Counted from the first letter of the stretch, positions 36,901-49,700 are shown. The stretch is DNA of 64,000 nt from Dipylidium caninum (GCA_017562135.1 QEYB01001497.1:310001-374000), one strand, 5' to 3'. Notes: generated by a model from the sequence alone, not told the origin. Numbers and translations: made by a program.

Positions 36901-39900
36901 GGTCGACAAGTCAGCAACAGCTTTAGGGGCTACCAGAGGGGATTTCAGGTTTTTATCTAAACAAAACTGGCTTGGCAATAAACATCATTAACTTCAATAA
37001 CTAAAGACCGCCTCTCTTTAAAATTCAGCCACTAATAATGCATTTTCAAAATTGGTGCTCTTTTCTATATTGTTACTGTAGTTTTTGCTGTTTGTTGTTG
37101 TCTTATCGAGAAAAGTGCATTAAATAAATTGTTATTGTATTTATCCAGCCCCCCACCCGATTTCACCGGGAAGTTGTTTGATGTACTGACTCCGCTGACT
37201 GAGGTGACAAGAGAGGTTATGACGTGAAAACTCGTACTCAACTTCTATTTATTTTTTTCCCAATCAAAAGGCTCGCTATCTAGCCGGGCTAACAGAAAAA
37301 CATTAAGAAGAATCTAGTGTACGAGCAATTGAATGTACGGGTGCTTACGTCGCGTATTTTAACAATGGAAGATACATTTCACAAATTTGTTCTATACTTG
37401 CGGATACTATAGTTGGCAGTAATAATCAAATTTTTACTTAAAAACGATAAACTCGTTTTGCGTAGTTCTTCAGTCAAATGTGCCATAAATCTGGGAATGC
37501 TGTAAATGTTGAGAGTCGAGTCTAAAACACTCACCTAGTGAGCGTAATTTAATGCCTCTTCTTCAAAGATGTAGACCCAGGCGCAGGCCTTTCAAGCGTA
37601 AACGGTAGAGTGCATAAACCCGTCTCTTTTCTTTCCTTTCTCCTCCCTTAACATATTTATGCCTCACTTCTAGGCGTCGCTCTCGTTCTTCATCTACTTT
37701 GCCACGGCAATTTTGGTTACCTCATTAAACTAGAGTATTTTAAGTCCATTTAAAATTTCTGTCTCCAATTCACTGCCGTGTCGAGGGATACTTGAATAAG
37801 TGAGGCAAGGCAGAGCAGTGAAGCCGACTTCACCTGCATCCTATGCATTATGTATGCACACGAATGCATCTGAGTGAGGGAATTTAACCGCAAATGCCAT
37901 AATTTTCCTCATTTTGGTTATTTCAGCTCATAACCCCGATTATAAATTGCTTCACCAAGGAGAGGTTCGCCATTCCTCCAACCCTTTTCCAAGTCTTCAT
38001 TTGGCTCGGTGAGTTCACTCCACATTACCATCGCATTTTTTTTTAAATTAATAGGTCTCTTGCAAACATCCCTCCCAATCCTTCTTAATAGGCTAAAAAT
38101 AATTTTCGCTTAATAAATGTCCCACTTTAAATAAACCACTTCTTTTTTTGAGTGTGTGATTAAATGTTTTGAAGGTAAGAGAAAAAACGAGTGTTACAAA
38201 CTCCCCCATGAAAGCCTTTAATAAAAGCGAAATAAATATACACCAACGTTTCAATTTCCTGTATCTGGGCAGAAAAGATATTTCTCGCGTAGTTACCTTC
38301 TTGAGGGAGTTCTAGGATAATAATTGTCGTTCCCCCCGTCCCTCCCCGTCCCTCCCCATCCAGCTTTTTTTGTTCTCCCCATCTCTTTCTGCCTAAGTCT
38401 CCGCCTCCTTCTCAGCCTCATCCTCCTCCTAAATAATAAATTTAATGGAGGAGAACAACCACGGTTTTAATGTGGAAATTATGTTTGCGGGGAATTAATC
38501 TACGCTGGGTGAAGAGGTGGGGAGGACTTCAAAATAACCCACATCCACATCGTGTGCACGAACTAGGGAAAAATTAATCTTTTTTTTCTCTCTCTCTCTC
38601 TCTCAAACACGTTACAATGGGGATGGTAAAGAAATTGTAACTACCAAAGTTGCGGTGTAGCAATTAGGAGTTGAAAATTCTCCTATAATTTTGTTTCAAG
38701 CCTCATTGCAGTAAAAATTGAGCCAATAGCCGCTCTGTCGGCTCAGGCTAAGGAGGACCGACTGGCGGGGTGAAGGCAGCCGAGGGTGGGGGGGGGGGGG
38801 GGCGACGCAGACAGCCCAAGTAGTCTGATGGCACAAAATTGTACCGCCTCTGTAATTTCCTCCCTTATAAATATTATTTCCCCCATTTTATGCCCAATGC
38901 AATGAAATTCCAGTGCTCTTCTGCTGCTGCAGTCTTTCCCTCCTCCCCCCCTCACCGACCCTTGGATTGTATCAATCTGAGTGACGTCAGAGGGCAGGCA
39001 TGTAGAAATAATTGATTTATTGGGTATTGGATTTGGGGGGCGGGGGAGGCGGAGGCGGCAGTCGGATGCGAGGCGGTAGGGTACGGGTGGAGAAGGATTT
39101 CAACACCTACTCCGACCCCCGCCCTCTCAAATATGAGGTTGGCAGATATAAAACGGGCGTTGAATATAAGTAGATAACGAGGAACGCGGTTTCTTTTTAT
39201 TATTCTTTTCAAATAACTTTCATTGGCATCTTAGCCTTTCTGCCCAAGTCATATTTCCTTTTTCCAAAACACTTATTTTTAAAGTTAACGAACGATTTCA
39301 AGTTCTTATTAGCAGCATCATATTGTTTAATGCATTTGCACCAGGCATTCAGCTGCCTGTCCAGACGCTGCTGTAGAGCCCGTAGAAGATCAATAAAACT
39401 AGGGGCTCGTGCCTGGATCGGGGGAAATTACCGATAATCGATATTAGGCTGGAAGAAAAAGTGGTCTCAGGCGGCAGATAGTAAGTGGGAAATTATGAAA
39501 CGGACGTTGAATAGGAAAAGAAAACTAAAAGTGCAATTATTAACATTATTTTTTACATTCGATAGAAATAATTTCTATTGACATATATGACCTTCTGTTA
39601 ATGAGTGTGAAAGTCATAAATGCCTTTTTGGAAAACAATCTTTACTCTTATTTCCGCATATCTGACCATTTTTGAAGTTGTATTTGTGGGGTGATAATCG
39701 ATAATCGATATTCTGCTGGACGGAAAAGTTGTCTACTTCCTTAAATATTTACTGTCCAGGGGGGTGGGGGGGGGTGGGAATTATGAAACAAGCGTTGAAT
39801 TTAAGTAGACAGAAAAATGTTAAATTCAGCCGGATGAGTTTCCATTAACATTCACGATTTCCTGTCGAAAATTTGACAAGTCACATATGCCCCTTTAAAA

Positions 39901-42900
39901 AATCTCTATTTATATAGTTATTTGACAACTCAAAGATATTTATCTCGTATATTTTCACCTACAAACACGTCGTAATTACGAAAGTGGTAATGATCGGTCG
40001 GCCGATGGAATATGGGGCGAATATCGAGGATGTGGATGATTCTCATATTATAAAGGGTTTATTTACTTTGGTAAGAGTAATTTAAGTTTTTTGTGGTTGC
40101 CGATAAGCAATCGCATTGCCTTTTCTGCAAAAAATTTCCTCTCATGCCTCTCGCTCCGCTTCTCTCCGAGTTTGTCCGAGGTCTGTGCCGCCATCGCCAC
40201 GGCGCTAATCTGGTCGTCCCGCGCCTTGAGACAGGTAAATCGATGCGCGAGGCACCTGGCACTCAGTAACGTATCCAGGCGCCTATGTAGAGTGCGTAGG
40301 AGATCAATAAAACCAAGGCCTCGCACCTGGATCGTGGAAATTATCAATAATCGATATTCTGCTGCGCGAAAATGCGAATGCGATGTCCTTGCAATGATTA
40401 AACACGTCATATATTCCCTCTAAAAAAAACTTTTATTCTTATATTAATTTAGGAATTCAAAGACTTTTGTCCTGTGTTTTTTTCTCTTAAAGATAATTCG
40501 CACTCACGAAAACGATGATAATCTGTCAACCTTTGAAATATCAGGCTAATATTAGCTCTGTCGCAGAATTTCATGTTGTTGAGAGGTTATTTAATTTGTC
40601 AACATGTAATAAAGCTTTCTGTTATCGTCATGTGGTGTCTTCATGCAGTAGAACTGCGGCGTGCCGATTGAACGATGCTAGTTATTTTTTGTCCACAATT
40701 TTCTTCTCATGCATAACATCAATTTCACGCACGGTAATGGAACTCTGCCGCTGTTATACTTTCACCTGGTTGCAGGAAGGTAAAAGTGAACCCGCCTTGT
40801 TGATTCTTCTACTCTGCGGCAACCATAACACTTTTTTTCAGAAATTTCCTCTAATGCATCGCGCCCTGCTTCCCCTTCCCCCCTGAGTTTGCCCAAGTTC
40901 TGTGCCTTCATCTCCACTGCTCCGGGGACAGATATTTCAATGTGTGGGGTGGCAGGAGTTCAGCAGCGTGTCCAGGCCCCAATTAACTTGCAGCATACCG
41001 ATGTATAGTCCGAAGAAGATCAATAATACCAGGGCCTAGTGCCTGAACCAGGGACAAATATGGATAATCAATACTAGTCCCGTTAAGAAAGTTGTCTACT
41101 TTCCTAAATATTCAATGTCCATGTGGGAAACTATGGAAGGGACTTTATACAAAATCAGACAATGAAAAGCGCATTTTTTCTCATTGCTTGTTAAATTCAT
41201 TCGAATTAATTTCCTGTCAACAATTAAGCTAGTCATTCATGCCTTCTAAACATTTTAATTTTCATAGTTATTTAGCTCTTCAAAGTCTCTTATCTTGTAT
41301 GTCATCTTTTAAAAATAATTTGTAATTACAAAAACCGACGTTGAAATAAATCCAGGGCCTCGTACTTGTTTCAGGAGAATAATCGATAATCGATAATGGG
41401 TAATAGGCTGGATGAAAAGGCGGTCTACTGTCTTAACTGCTTAATGCCCGCGTGAGTAACGATGAAAGGGGCGTTAGGTATAAGTAGACAACAAAACCCA
41501 CACTTTTCACATGATATATTAAATTCATTCGAATTAATTTCCATTGACATCCACGATTTCCCGTCAACAATTGAGCGAGTCCTACATTTCTTCTAGTAGA
41601 CTCTTTTATTTCTATGGTTATTTAGCGGTTCAAAGTTTTTTTATTTTGTACGTTACCTCTTAAAAATAATTCGTAATTACAAAAATCGGCAGTAAAAATT
41701 TTTCAGTCGTTGAGATAAAACCAGGGTCTCGTACATGGATCAGCAAAATAATCGATAATCAATATTGTGCTGGGCGCGTGAAAAACAATGGAACCGGATT
41801 TGACACCAAAAAACACATTTTATTCCACATTATTTATTAAATTTCCTCGAAATAATTTTTATTGGCATGTACGATTTCCTGCCAATGGTCGAGCAAATAA
41901 TATTCCTCATTCTTGAGAGAAAAATTCCCTCCTTAAAATAAATAATTGATTCTCAATCTTGTATAATATCCTCCTGGTTATTGTATCCACTTTTTCCCTT
42001 CTATAAATGACTCACAATTGAGGAAAAAGTAACAATGTCATCGTGAAACATCGGGTGAATATGGAGAATGTGGTAAAATATCTGAGAAGGTAATTTGTCG
42101 TCAGGATTTGAAGCTTTAATTTAGTTTGTTGTGCGCTACCATCAGTTCGTACTGCCGGCGATTAAACGAGTCCAACTTTTTTTCCCTTTTATTTGTTGTA
42201 CATAGATGTTTTGACACAGCCGTGGCGGTATAGCTAATTTCCACTTAATTTAAACCCAAATTTACGAATATTTCGACCATCGTCGTCTCTAATCCCTTCT
42301 CGCTGCGAGTTTTGGACCGATGGTCTTCCTGGAGACTCCTTGAAACCATTCAGATTGCCAAAACAAAATGTTTGTCGTCCACATTGTAATATACTTCAAA
42401 TTTAAGGAAAGTAAAAGCAAATCGCATTTTGTTAGTTGAGAATACACTAATCAACAACACCCATTTCATAGCTTCCAACCCAACATCTCCATTTTTCCAG
42501 CTATTTTTACCCAAATCTTATGATTTTATAAAAAAGAAAGAGGCCATTTGTGTGTGACTGTCCCCCTTTCCATTGCTTACAGTCTACAAAATGACTGTCA
42601 ATCTTACTTCCTTAGATTTAATCTCCCCCACCCGGTCGAAACCCCCCCCCCCCAACATGTCAATGTCATCAGCACTTCATCTTTCTCACCGTCTCAATTA
42701 GTCCCGTGAAGGTGACGTTGTCAAACTCTGGAGATATGCCTGCCTTAACGAGACAGAAGTTAATGGAACGACGTGTCGGGATTATAAATAAAAAAGAGAG
42801 TTGCCCTTCTCAGACATCACACTTAATTGTCACCTTTTACCGCTACTGTAGGCTACGGGAACAGCTTTCTCAATCCCCTCATTTACGCCCTCTTCAATCG

Positions 42901-43663
42901 AGAATTCCGTCTGCCATTTCTCTACATCCTCCGTCTCCAGTGTAGCGACATAAACACCCGACTCCGGACCGAAAACTTTTCCCACGAATTTGGTCTGCCC
43001 CGAAAGTCCTGCGGTGGAATTGGCAACTCCCTTACCCTTCGTGGCGCCTCCAATGGTTCCAATGGTCGACGTCAACGACGTCACCACAAACCTCGGGGTC
43101 TGAGTCCCCTCCTCACCAACTCGCATGCCTACACCTCGCCCAGTTTGACCAGTCAAGTCTCCGAGGCTCAAAATGTCCCCGTGGAGAAGTCGTCACACAG
43201 CTCAAGTCCCCTCGACGAGGAGAAGACTGGGGAGGCGGTGAAAACGCCTCCACTTCAATCCGGCAACAATTGCCTGTCGCCTCGTCCAGTCTTCATGTCA
43301 CTTCAGGTGGCAACCGCCTCGGCGGAGGCGGAGGTGGCGGAGGAGGAGAGCGACCTTCTGGCGAATAATCCACCGCGTCCCTCGCGTCTCATGAGTCGAC
43401 GTGAGAGTCTCCTCAGCCTCCGCAGTAATTACGACATGTACATCCCCAATTTGAATGCCGAATTTCAGCGCAGTCCCCTCCTCACACCCTCGAGTGCGCC
43501 GCCCTGTCTGAATCCCCCGAGAAATGAGTTTAAACTCTGGACGAGAGCACGGGAATTTCGACCACATCAAATGGCCACGGAGAGACTCGCCAAACAGACA
43601 GATTTTGGCCTGTGTCAAGACGACGATGAGACCGAGTCCACGCAGGAGATGTCCGTTCTTTAG
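32690..43663 (+). CDS. Aminergic GPCR, serotonin 5-HT1/5-HT7-type (receptor 1), 709 aa
   Basis: Class A seven-transmembrane receptor, probably at the plasma membrane of nerve or muscle, sensing a biogenic amine, most likely serotonin. Exons 32690-33925, 37927-38008 and 42852-43663 total 2130 bp. Visible marks are N-glycosylation sites near residues 20 and 30, N70 in TM1, NLAVTD with D98 in TM2, C125 and C200 for the disulfide, the amine-binding Asp132 in TM3 (ISDVLLCT), DRY at 149-151, FYIP in TM5, CWLPFF at 404-409 in TM6, and WLGYGNSFLNPLIY in TM7. The third intracellular loop is long (about 155 residues). The cytoplasmic tail, about 250 residues, ends in Ser-Val-Leu, a possible class I PDZ ligand. 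The IPP..GW and QIYATMTAFYIP segments resemble 5-HT7-type receptors; dopamine or octopamine specificity is not excluded. Receptor 2 at 60.3 kb is a paralogue. Confidence 0.9.
33926..36069 (+). other. Receptor 1 intron 1, 5' part
   Basis: AT-rich non-coding sequence upstream of the nested gene. A tRNA-like string near 34200-34255 was examined and rejected. A TATTTAAATGAG stretch near 35900 could serve as a TATA-like element for the nested gene. Confidence 0.4.
36070..36348 (+). CDS. Small secreted Cys-rich protein, nested in the receptor intron (92 aa)
   Basis: An apparently intronless ORF on the same strand as the host receptor. The N-terminus is a classic signal peptide (MRVSLLVLFGLLIVIPLVNA), with likely cleavage after residue 20. 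The predicted mature part, about 72 residues, has a basic stretch with dibasic sites (KKPHNELKKRKY), a Tyr/Phe/Arg middle, and an unusual CCCCSC cluster at residues 71-76 followed by Trp/Tyr/Pro-rich sequence. An in-frame TAG lies 15 bases before the ATG, so the start is well bounded. An AATAAA lies about 100 bp past the stop, consistent with its own transcript. I do not recognise the family. It could be a neuropeptide-like precursor, an antimicrobial or metal-binding peptide, or a lineage-specific secreted protein. Confidence 0.65.
   Translation: MRVSLLVLFGLLIVIPLVNAATLSKKPHNELKKRKYEASAEIKPGSVTFPNYRKEFATETKIYRPEWEKPCCCCSCQNWPTPYAWQYRSRDE
36446..36451 (+). terminator. Polyadenylation signal AATAAA for the nested gene
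   Basis: Canonical hexamer 98 bp after the TGA of the small secreted ORF. It would give a compact mRNA independent of the receptor. Confidence 0.5.
36452..37926 (+). other. Receptor 1 intron 1, 3' part
   Basis: AT-rich non-coding sequence with no recognised feature, up to the acceptor at 37926. Confidence 0.4.
37927..38008 (+). CDS. Receptor 1 exon 2 (end of TM6, ECL3, start of TM7)
   Basis: 82 bp, acceptor GGTTATTTCAG, donor GTGAGT, phase 0 to phase 1. It encodes LITPIINCFTKERF and then a TM7 start, LFQVFIWLG. Receptor 2 has an equal-length exon at the same place. Confidence 0.92.
38588..38604. repeat. (CT)n microsatellite
   Basis: Short CT run in receptor 1 intron 2. Confidence 0.85.
38788..38802. 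repeat. G15 homopolymer
   Basis: Fifteen consecutive G in receptor 1 intron 2. Confidence 0.9.
39300..42100 (+). repeat. Degenerate intronic repeat array with ATCGAT-rich motifs
   Basis: The same series of motifs recurs at about 39400, 40310, 41030, 41350 and 41720, with a partial copy near 39690. The order is a GATCAATAAAACCAGGG-like stretch, then CTCGTGCCTGGATC, then AATAATCGATAATCGATATT, then GCTGGA-GAAAAG and GTCTAC. Between them recur TAATTCGTAATTACAAAAA, TTCGAATTAATTTCC and a CCTGTCAACAATTGAGC-like string. Unit spacing is irregular (about 320-900 bp) and copies are heavily diverged. I see no reading frame or transposase and cannot assign a class. Confidence 0.75.
42852..43663 (+). CDS. 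Receptor 1 exon 3 (TM7 and C-terminal tail)
   Basis: Acceptor TACTGTAG. G/GC completes Gly and reads YGNSFLNPLIYALFNREF, the NPxxY end of TM7 plus helix 8. A long Ser/Pro/Arg-rich tail follows, with several possible phosphorylation sites (SRRESLLSLRS), ending EMSVL and TAG. Confidence 0.93.
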
Positions 43664-44600
43664 CGCCCCGTGGGGAGGAGGAGGAGGAGAAGAAGGAGCG
43701 TAGCAGACAGATTCCACCCCCTTTCCCCCCCCCCCCCACAAAATTGTGTATTTTCTACTCTCCTAGATGACATCATTTGACAGATTGACGTCTCTGACTC
43801 GCGCCATTCAACAGGATTTCCGTGTGACTCTCGCGCCACCTTATTTGTTTAGTCTAAACTATGTTTGACAAATTTTTCGGGGCGAATTATCGCCTCATCC
43901 CCGCGTCCCCCCTTCCCCCCGCCCGGTCTAGATGTCACTTGTACATACACCGTCTCAAAGGCTTGTAAATACACACAAAGAAGAGTCCTGCCATAAACTG
44001 GCGGTCACGTCAGACTTCCTTCCCTTCCGTTTGCGTTTCCCTCCCCTTCCCCCTGGCCCTCCCCCCCCCCACATTCCCCCCGGCCCATCTCTGTCTGTCA
44101 GCGAGTCTGGTGGAAGGACGACCAGCCGACATTGTAGTCTCCGCGTATATTCCCACTAACTCCTTACGCAGAGGGGAAACTTTCCACCAAAAAATGTAAC
44201 TGCGTATGCGGATTGAGCGGGAGGGGGGGGGGGTTGAGGATGAGGAGGAGGAGGAAATTTTGGGCAGAAGCATATCATTAATAATACAGACTGGGAGAGA
44301 TTGTAAAACCCACTCCACCTCAGATGAAATGTGGCCACAAGATGGAATGAAAATTAATTATATTTCGTCAGACATGACGGTCGGCGGGGTAGGAGGAGGA
44401 GGAGGAGGCCCACTGGCAGAGGATGGGCGGGAAGTCGAGGAACAGCAGATAAGTCGTCCAAAAGTCTACTTCTCCTTGCCTCTCAAAGCCCAATTGGGGA
44501 GAGACAAAGCAACTTCTTCGGAGAAAGGAAGACATTTTGGTGAACGGCGGCGGCGGGGGGCGGGTTAAAACGGAGTGGATTTGAAAAAGTGTCGAAGGTA
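43664..44600 (+). other. Probable 3' UTR of receptor 1
   Basis: Purine- and pyrimidine-rich low-complexity sequence with C11 and G10 runs. The first AATAAA after the stop is at 44620-44625, so the 3' UTR may be about 1 kb. I see no other gene. Confidence 0.4.
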
Positions 44601-44619
44601 GAGAGGAAAGTTGGAGGCG

Positions 44620-44625
44620 AATAAA
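44620..44625 (+). terminator. Candidate polyadenylation signal AATAAA for receptor 1
   Basis: First canonical hexamer I see downstream of the receptor stop codon, just before the tandem array. Confidence 0.35.
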
Positions 44626-44639
44626 TTAGACTTGCATAT

Positions 44640-46740
44640 AAAAGCGCTTTTTAAGACACTTGTCAGCATCTCGGGCATCAAACCTCTCATTCAACGTGGT
44701 TCAATTGGGATTTCCCTGCGATGGAGGGAGAAACGGACGAAGCGATGTAATCAAAAGGAGTCTAGTGTTGACGTCACTGCTGAACCAAGACGACTTCTTC
44801 ACCACCAACTCGGCCCGAGCCCGCTTTGTCCAATGGCCCGAGGTGAAATCTCATGAAATCGAGTTGACAAATTGAAGACATTTGGCCGAAAATGGCATCG
44901 AGGACCCAACACGTCGCCTTGTGATATTCCGCATTTTGACAGAGCCTCAATGAGACTTTTACGTGACAGTAGCTCACGTCTGAGTGGTTTTCAGGTGAGG
45001 CGATTCCCTCCCTCTACGTCACCTTTCCCCTTTTCTCTCGGCCATTGGAACTTGTCCAAAAAAACTCGAATACAACCATTCCCGCGGTAGAGACCATCCC
45101 GGGCCATCATTTTGGGCGAATTGAGGGTCGTTCGACGGTTGAAAGGGGGGCAGCAAAGCTGTGGTGGTGGCGCTGCCGGCGTAACAGAGAAAGTTGAGCA
45201 TCCCAGACCAATTGTCAGCTCTTCGGACATCAAACCTCTCATTCAACGCGCGTCAGTTGGAATTTCCCTGTGCTGGAGGGAGAAACGGACGAAGCGATGT
45301 GATGAAATCGAGTTGACTTGCCGCCCCGACAGCTGAGGAGGTGACGGACAGACTGGCAAATTGAAGATGTTTGGCCGAAAGTGGCATCGAGGAGACGACA
45401 CACCGCTTTAACGAGACTCCGGTGTAACCGTGGCTCATGTCTCTCCGGTTGTCGGGTGAGGAAATTCCCCTAAATTCCTACCTGACTACTCTACGTCAAC
45501 TCTTCCCTTTCCCACGACCATGGTGCACAATTTCTGGGATACTGTCTAAAAGAACCCGGTTTCAATCATTCTAACTGACGTCCATTTCACTGTCTTCGGC
45601 GGTAGAGACCATTGTCGGCCACAGACCTGGGAGAATCGAGGTGTTTTTCTGATAAAAAACAGAGGAAATTGAGCATCTCGGTCGAGGCGATGTACTTGAG
45701 AGGAGTCTCGAGTTGAGGTCTAAGGAAGACTTCTTCGCCCGCGATTCTCCTCCAGTCCACGTCGCCTCTAAAACCATCCCCGTTGACGACCTTCTCACTG
45801 CCTTCAGCGGTAGAGACCATCCTCGGTTATCGTTTTGGGCGAATTGAGGGTCGTCGGCGTTTTCCTGTGATGAACGGAGACGAACTCTTGTGAAACTGAG
45901 TTGACTTGCCTCCGCGACAGCCGAGGAGGTGATGAACTGATCGACAACTTCGGGTCTTCTCCCCGAAAGTGGGCATCGTGGAGTCGACACTCCGCCTCGT
46001 TATATTCTGCATTTTGACAGCATCTCAGGGAGACTTTGATGTGGCAGTGGTCCACGTCCGACCGGTTTTCAAGCGAGGAAATTCCCTCAACTGTCTATTT
46101 GATTACTCTACGTCCAATTTCCCCTTTCCCACGACCATGGTGCACAATTTATGGGGTACTGTTTAAAAGACCCGGTTACAATCATTCCCGTTGACGTTCT
46201 TTTCCCTGTCTTCGGCGGTAAAGCCCCTCCTCGGCCACCGTCTTGGGAGAATTGAAGGTAGTTGGACGATTTCAAGGTGTTTTTCTGATAAAAAAAAGCA
46301 GAGGAGGTTGATCATATCAAACCAATTGTTAGCATCTCGGTCGAAGCGATGTAATTGGAAGGAGTCTCGAGCTGAGATCTTTGGACGTCGCTGTTGAATC
46401 AAGACGACTTCTTCACTCGCGATTCTTCTCGAGTCCACATCACCGACGAGGTGAAATCTCACGAAATCGCCTTTCCTATGATTCCCGTTGACGTCCTTTT
46501 CACTGTCTTTGGCAGTAAAGCCCCTCCTCGGCCACCGTCCTGGGAGAATTGAGGGCCTAACTGGACGATCTTTTTTGGGGGGGGGAGGAAGGGGACGGGC
46601 GGACGGCGGTGTGGAGAAGGACTATGAAGGGGGAGCGAAAAAAGAAACAAAACCCGGGAAATTGAGCAAACCAACCGTTGAATTCGGGGTCTAATAAAGT
46701 CGTCCACATTTCGTCTCTTCGCATCCAAAAACAGTAGATT
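44640..46740 (+). repeat. Degenerate tandem array, ~0.5 kb units
   Basis: At least three long units and further fragments. CATCAAACCTCTCATTCAAC followed by a shared ~60-bp block to GGACGAAGCGATGT occurs at about 44680 and 45230. A GAAATCGAGTTGAC...GGCATCG block occurs at about 44855, 45305 and (diverged) 45895. CCACGACCATGGTGCACAAT occurs at about 45515 and 46130. GCGGTAGAGACCAT or its variant occurs at about 45086, 45600, 45810, 46213 and 46510. On the minus strand the units share a decayed peptide pattern (KVSLR.CQNAEY), so the unit may derive from an old coding element; no frame is intact. Confidence 0.85.
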
Positions 46741-46759
46741 GAGGGTTTCTGGAAGATTG

Positions 46760-49700
46760 ACTGAATGTATCCAAATATGTGGACGATTTATGGGGGCAGT
46801 TGATGGTTTGGGGGGATGTTAAAACCCACCCGAGTTTAAATTATGCCCCGTTCAAAGGCGGGCTCTCAAGCCTGGGAACAAGGAGGTGGGATAAAGGCCA
46901 AACACCCTTCTCCAACGCTGAAAGTATCACCGAAATGGCAGAAAGAAGACTTACTTGGTGTAAGACGGGGTCTCTTCGTCTCCGCTTCAGGTTTAATTCC
47001 CACCTCCTTAACGATGGTTCGGTGGGGGAGGCAGACTTCTTCCGTTAAGTAATTTGTGGTGGACCGCTCGGGTCACTCAGGAGGACAAGGAGGAGAGATT
47101 TTTTGGACGGAGGAATTTACAAATCACGATTTCTTTTGGCTCTCCTCCACCAACACGGTGTAAGTTTTACTGAAAAATCACTATGTCTAGTCAGTGCTCT
47201 CTCTCTCTCTCTCTCTCTCTCTCGTTCTGGCCTACAAACAAGCATTTCATCCGAGGTGTTTTCTTTGTCTCCTTTTTTTCTTCTTTCTGTATTAACACAG
47301 ACAGGAGGAATGCAAATACACCGCCTGAACTGCGATTTGCCAAGGCAAGGAACAACTGAATTGTGCTGGAGAATATGCCCGCTTTTGTCCCGTTTTCTCT
47401 CGCCTTTTCCCGTCGAGTATGTTAAACTGAACTAAATTGCCTTCCACTCGAGGAGATCGTTAAAAATCTTCCAAAATTGACAGAAATTGTCCTGAGAGAA
47501 TCAGTTTAATTAATGCAAATATGTTGGGTTTCTTTGTCCCCTTCCTTTGCGGTCGGATTGAGTGTAAATATTCTGCTGACATGGGTAAGAATAAGGGAAG
47601 GCGAGGAGAAATTTTAGGCGAGGTAGGAGTCTTCCTTCAGGGGATGATAAGTGGAATGACTTTAATTTGACAATCAACTCCTCTAATCTCATTTAACTCA
47701 TATTAGGCTTTTGACAACGCCAAGAGGCTCTCTGATAGTGTCAGTGGTAATGGAAATTAATCCTTGTGTCATGTGGTAATGAGGATGCACGACTCGCGAT
47801 GCAATCTGAGCAGACAGGATACCGACACCGGTGTCGGCCAAGTGAGAATGAAGTGCTCCAATGCGTGGATAAATGAAGAAATTAACAAAAAAGTTCTCTC
47901 CAAATTGACCGTGACACGTCATTAATAGGTAGGAATGAGTTTTTCGCTGAACAATATGGAGAAAAGAAAGCCAGGAGTGTGTGTGCATGTAAGTTTGTCC
48001 TCATTTGCATGAACGGCATATTTCACTGCACACGTCAATAAAAATTGCACCAATCAAATCCACCTTAGACGATTTGCCTGAGCCTCGTAGAGGTGATCGA
48101 TAAAATCGAGGGGAGAAAAATCGATTGAGCTCTTCTCATTGGCCAGGCCGTAATCGCGACCACGCCAACTCTGTTGAAAGTGCACTTTGAAAACGCAGCA
48201 GTGCGATAAGGTACGTCCTTTTTCGTCTCGGTGACTGGTGACTATACTGAGAGTCGAAGTAATTCAGGCAAATGTAATGCCAACAAGGGCAGGGGAGGAG
48301 AGTAAAATGACGTGTAGTTGGTGACATTTAGTAGGCACGACGTCGTTGTAGTTCCAATTCCTATTTTGTCTCCCTTGACAGGGCTTTGAAGTCGTTTTTT
48401 GGAGATACGCCTTTATCGCAGGGGTGGAGGAGAAGTCGAAAATCTGATAACATCCCCTTTGCAATGTGAATGGTCCATTAAGAACTGCACGTGAATAAAT
48501 GTAGGAGGGTTTCGAATCTTGGAGATGATTTAAATATTCGGTACTTACTTTGCTGTCATCTATCATTTTACTTAGGAATTAGGTGTTTATTATCTATGCG
48601 GGGAATATTTAGGTAGTGAAAGTTCCTTTGATTCCACAAGTTCGTTCGCCTTTCACCCCAAATTTCTTAGAATAAATTCATGAGATGAAGTATCATGGTC
48701 GCCAACCTGGTCTCTTTCACCTTTATTATGTCCAAGATATTTATGCTTTCGTTCTTGGAACGAGGAATTCCTAAGACATTTAACGACAGTTATACGCCGT
48801 CGTTACAAGTCGTGAATGGATGATTGAGAATTTTGTCTTAACTGAGGTAGCCATTAACTTTTGCATTTCCATTTTCTCCCCACGCATACCACCGGGCATA
48901 GAGAGCGTCTTAAAGGTAATGCGACGTGACATTCTCCGCGGGAGAGGAATGCGAGCCTTTTCTTTAAACGTCTCCCAGTAGTGACTACAATGGAAGAGAA
49001 GAAAGCCCACCTTTTAGCTTTGAATGGGCGCATAATAGGAATCTGTTTTGAACCTCTAATGACAAATGTTCCGCCTACACTGATGTTCTGTTCAATTTTA
49101 CACAATGTAACTCCATTTAGTCTTTTCCAATTCCCAATGCTGAATTGACGTCGACACAAGGGTGGCCAGTAATTTGATGGACGCCGTTTCGAGAGAGTTA
49201 GGTGAACAGCGGGAGCTTGTGAATTTCCCCGCGAGTGCTCGGGTTTTCGCATTGAATTCCGCCAGCGTGAACATTGCGGGACGTCTCAAATGGATAGGAA
49301 ACGACGGAGGCCGCTCAGTTTTCCTTTACTTTGTCCAACTGGATGAAGCCTCCAAATACTGCATCTTGTCGTGACGTGAGACCATATTAATCAAAGTCGG
49401 ACTGCGTAACCTCAATAAATACTCCAAGCCCTCTTTATATCTCTCGTAGATGTCCAGTAATAACGGTGTTTATGGACGGCGTTTCCTTCAGCAAACCTTC
49501 GGATGTTCACTTCTGCCTAGTGTGAAGAGTTCGCCCTCTGTGACAAGTGATTTTCAGCCACATGAGAATACCGTTTGATAGATATAGGCGAGTAAATCAA
49601 GGGATGTGATTTATATCTTCATGCACTTCTACTATATCCTCATTGGTTGTTGTGCCATTGGCACGCAATCCGAGTCTTCGGTCTGACCGAGACTGTAAAT

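Larger units (their letters stand above)
38009..42851 (+). other. Receptor 1 intron 2
   Basis: A 4.8 kb intron with a CT run (38588-38604), a G15 run (38788-38802) and a field of degenerate repeats (39300-42100). No nested gene is supported. Confidence 0.5.
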
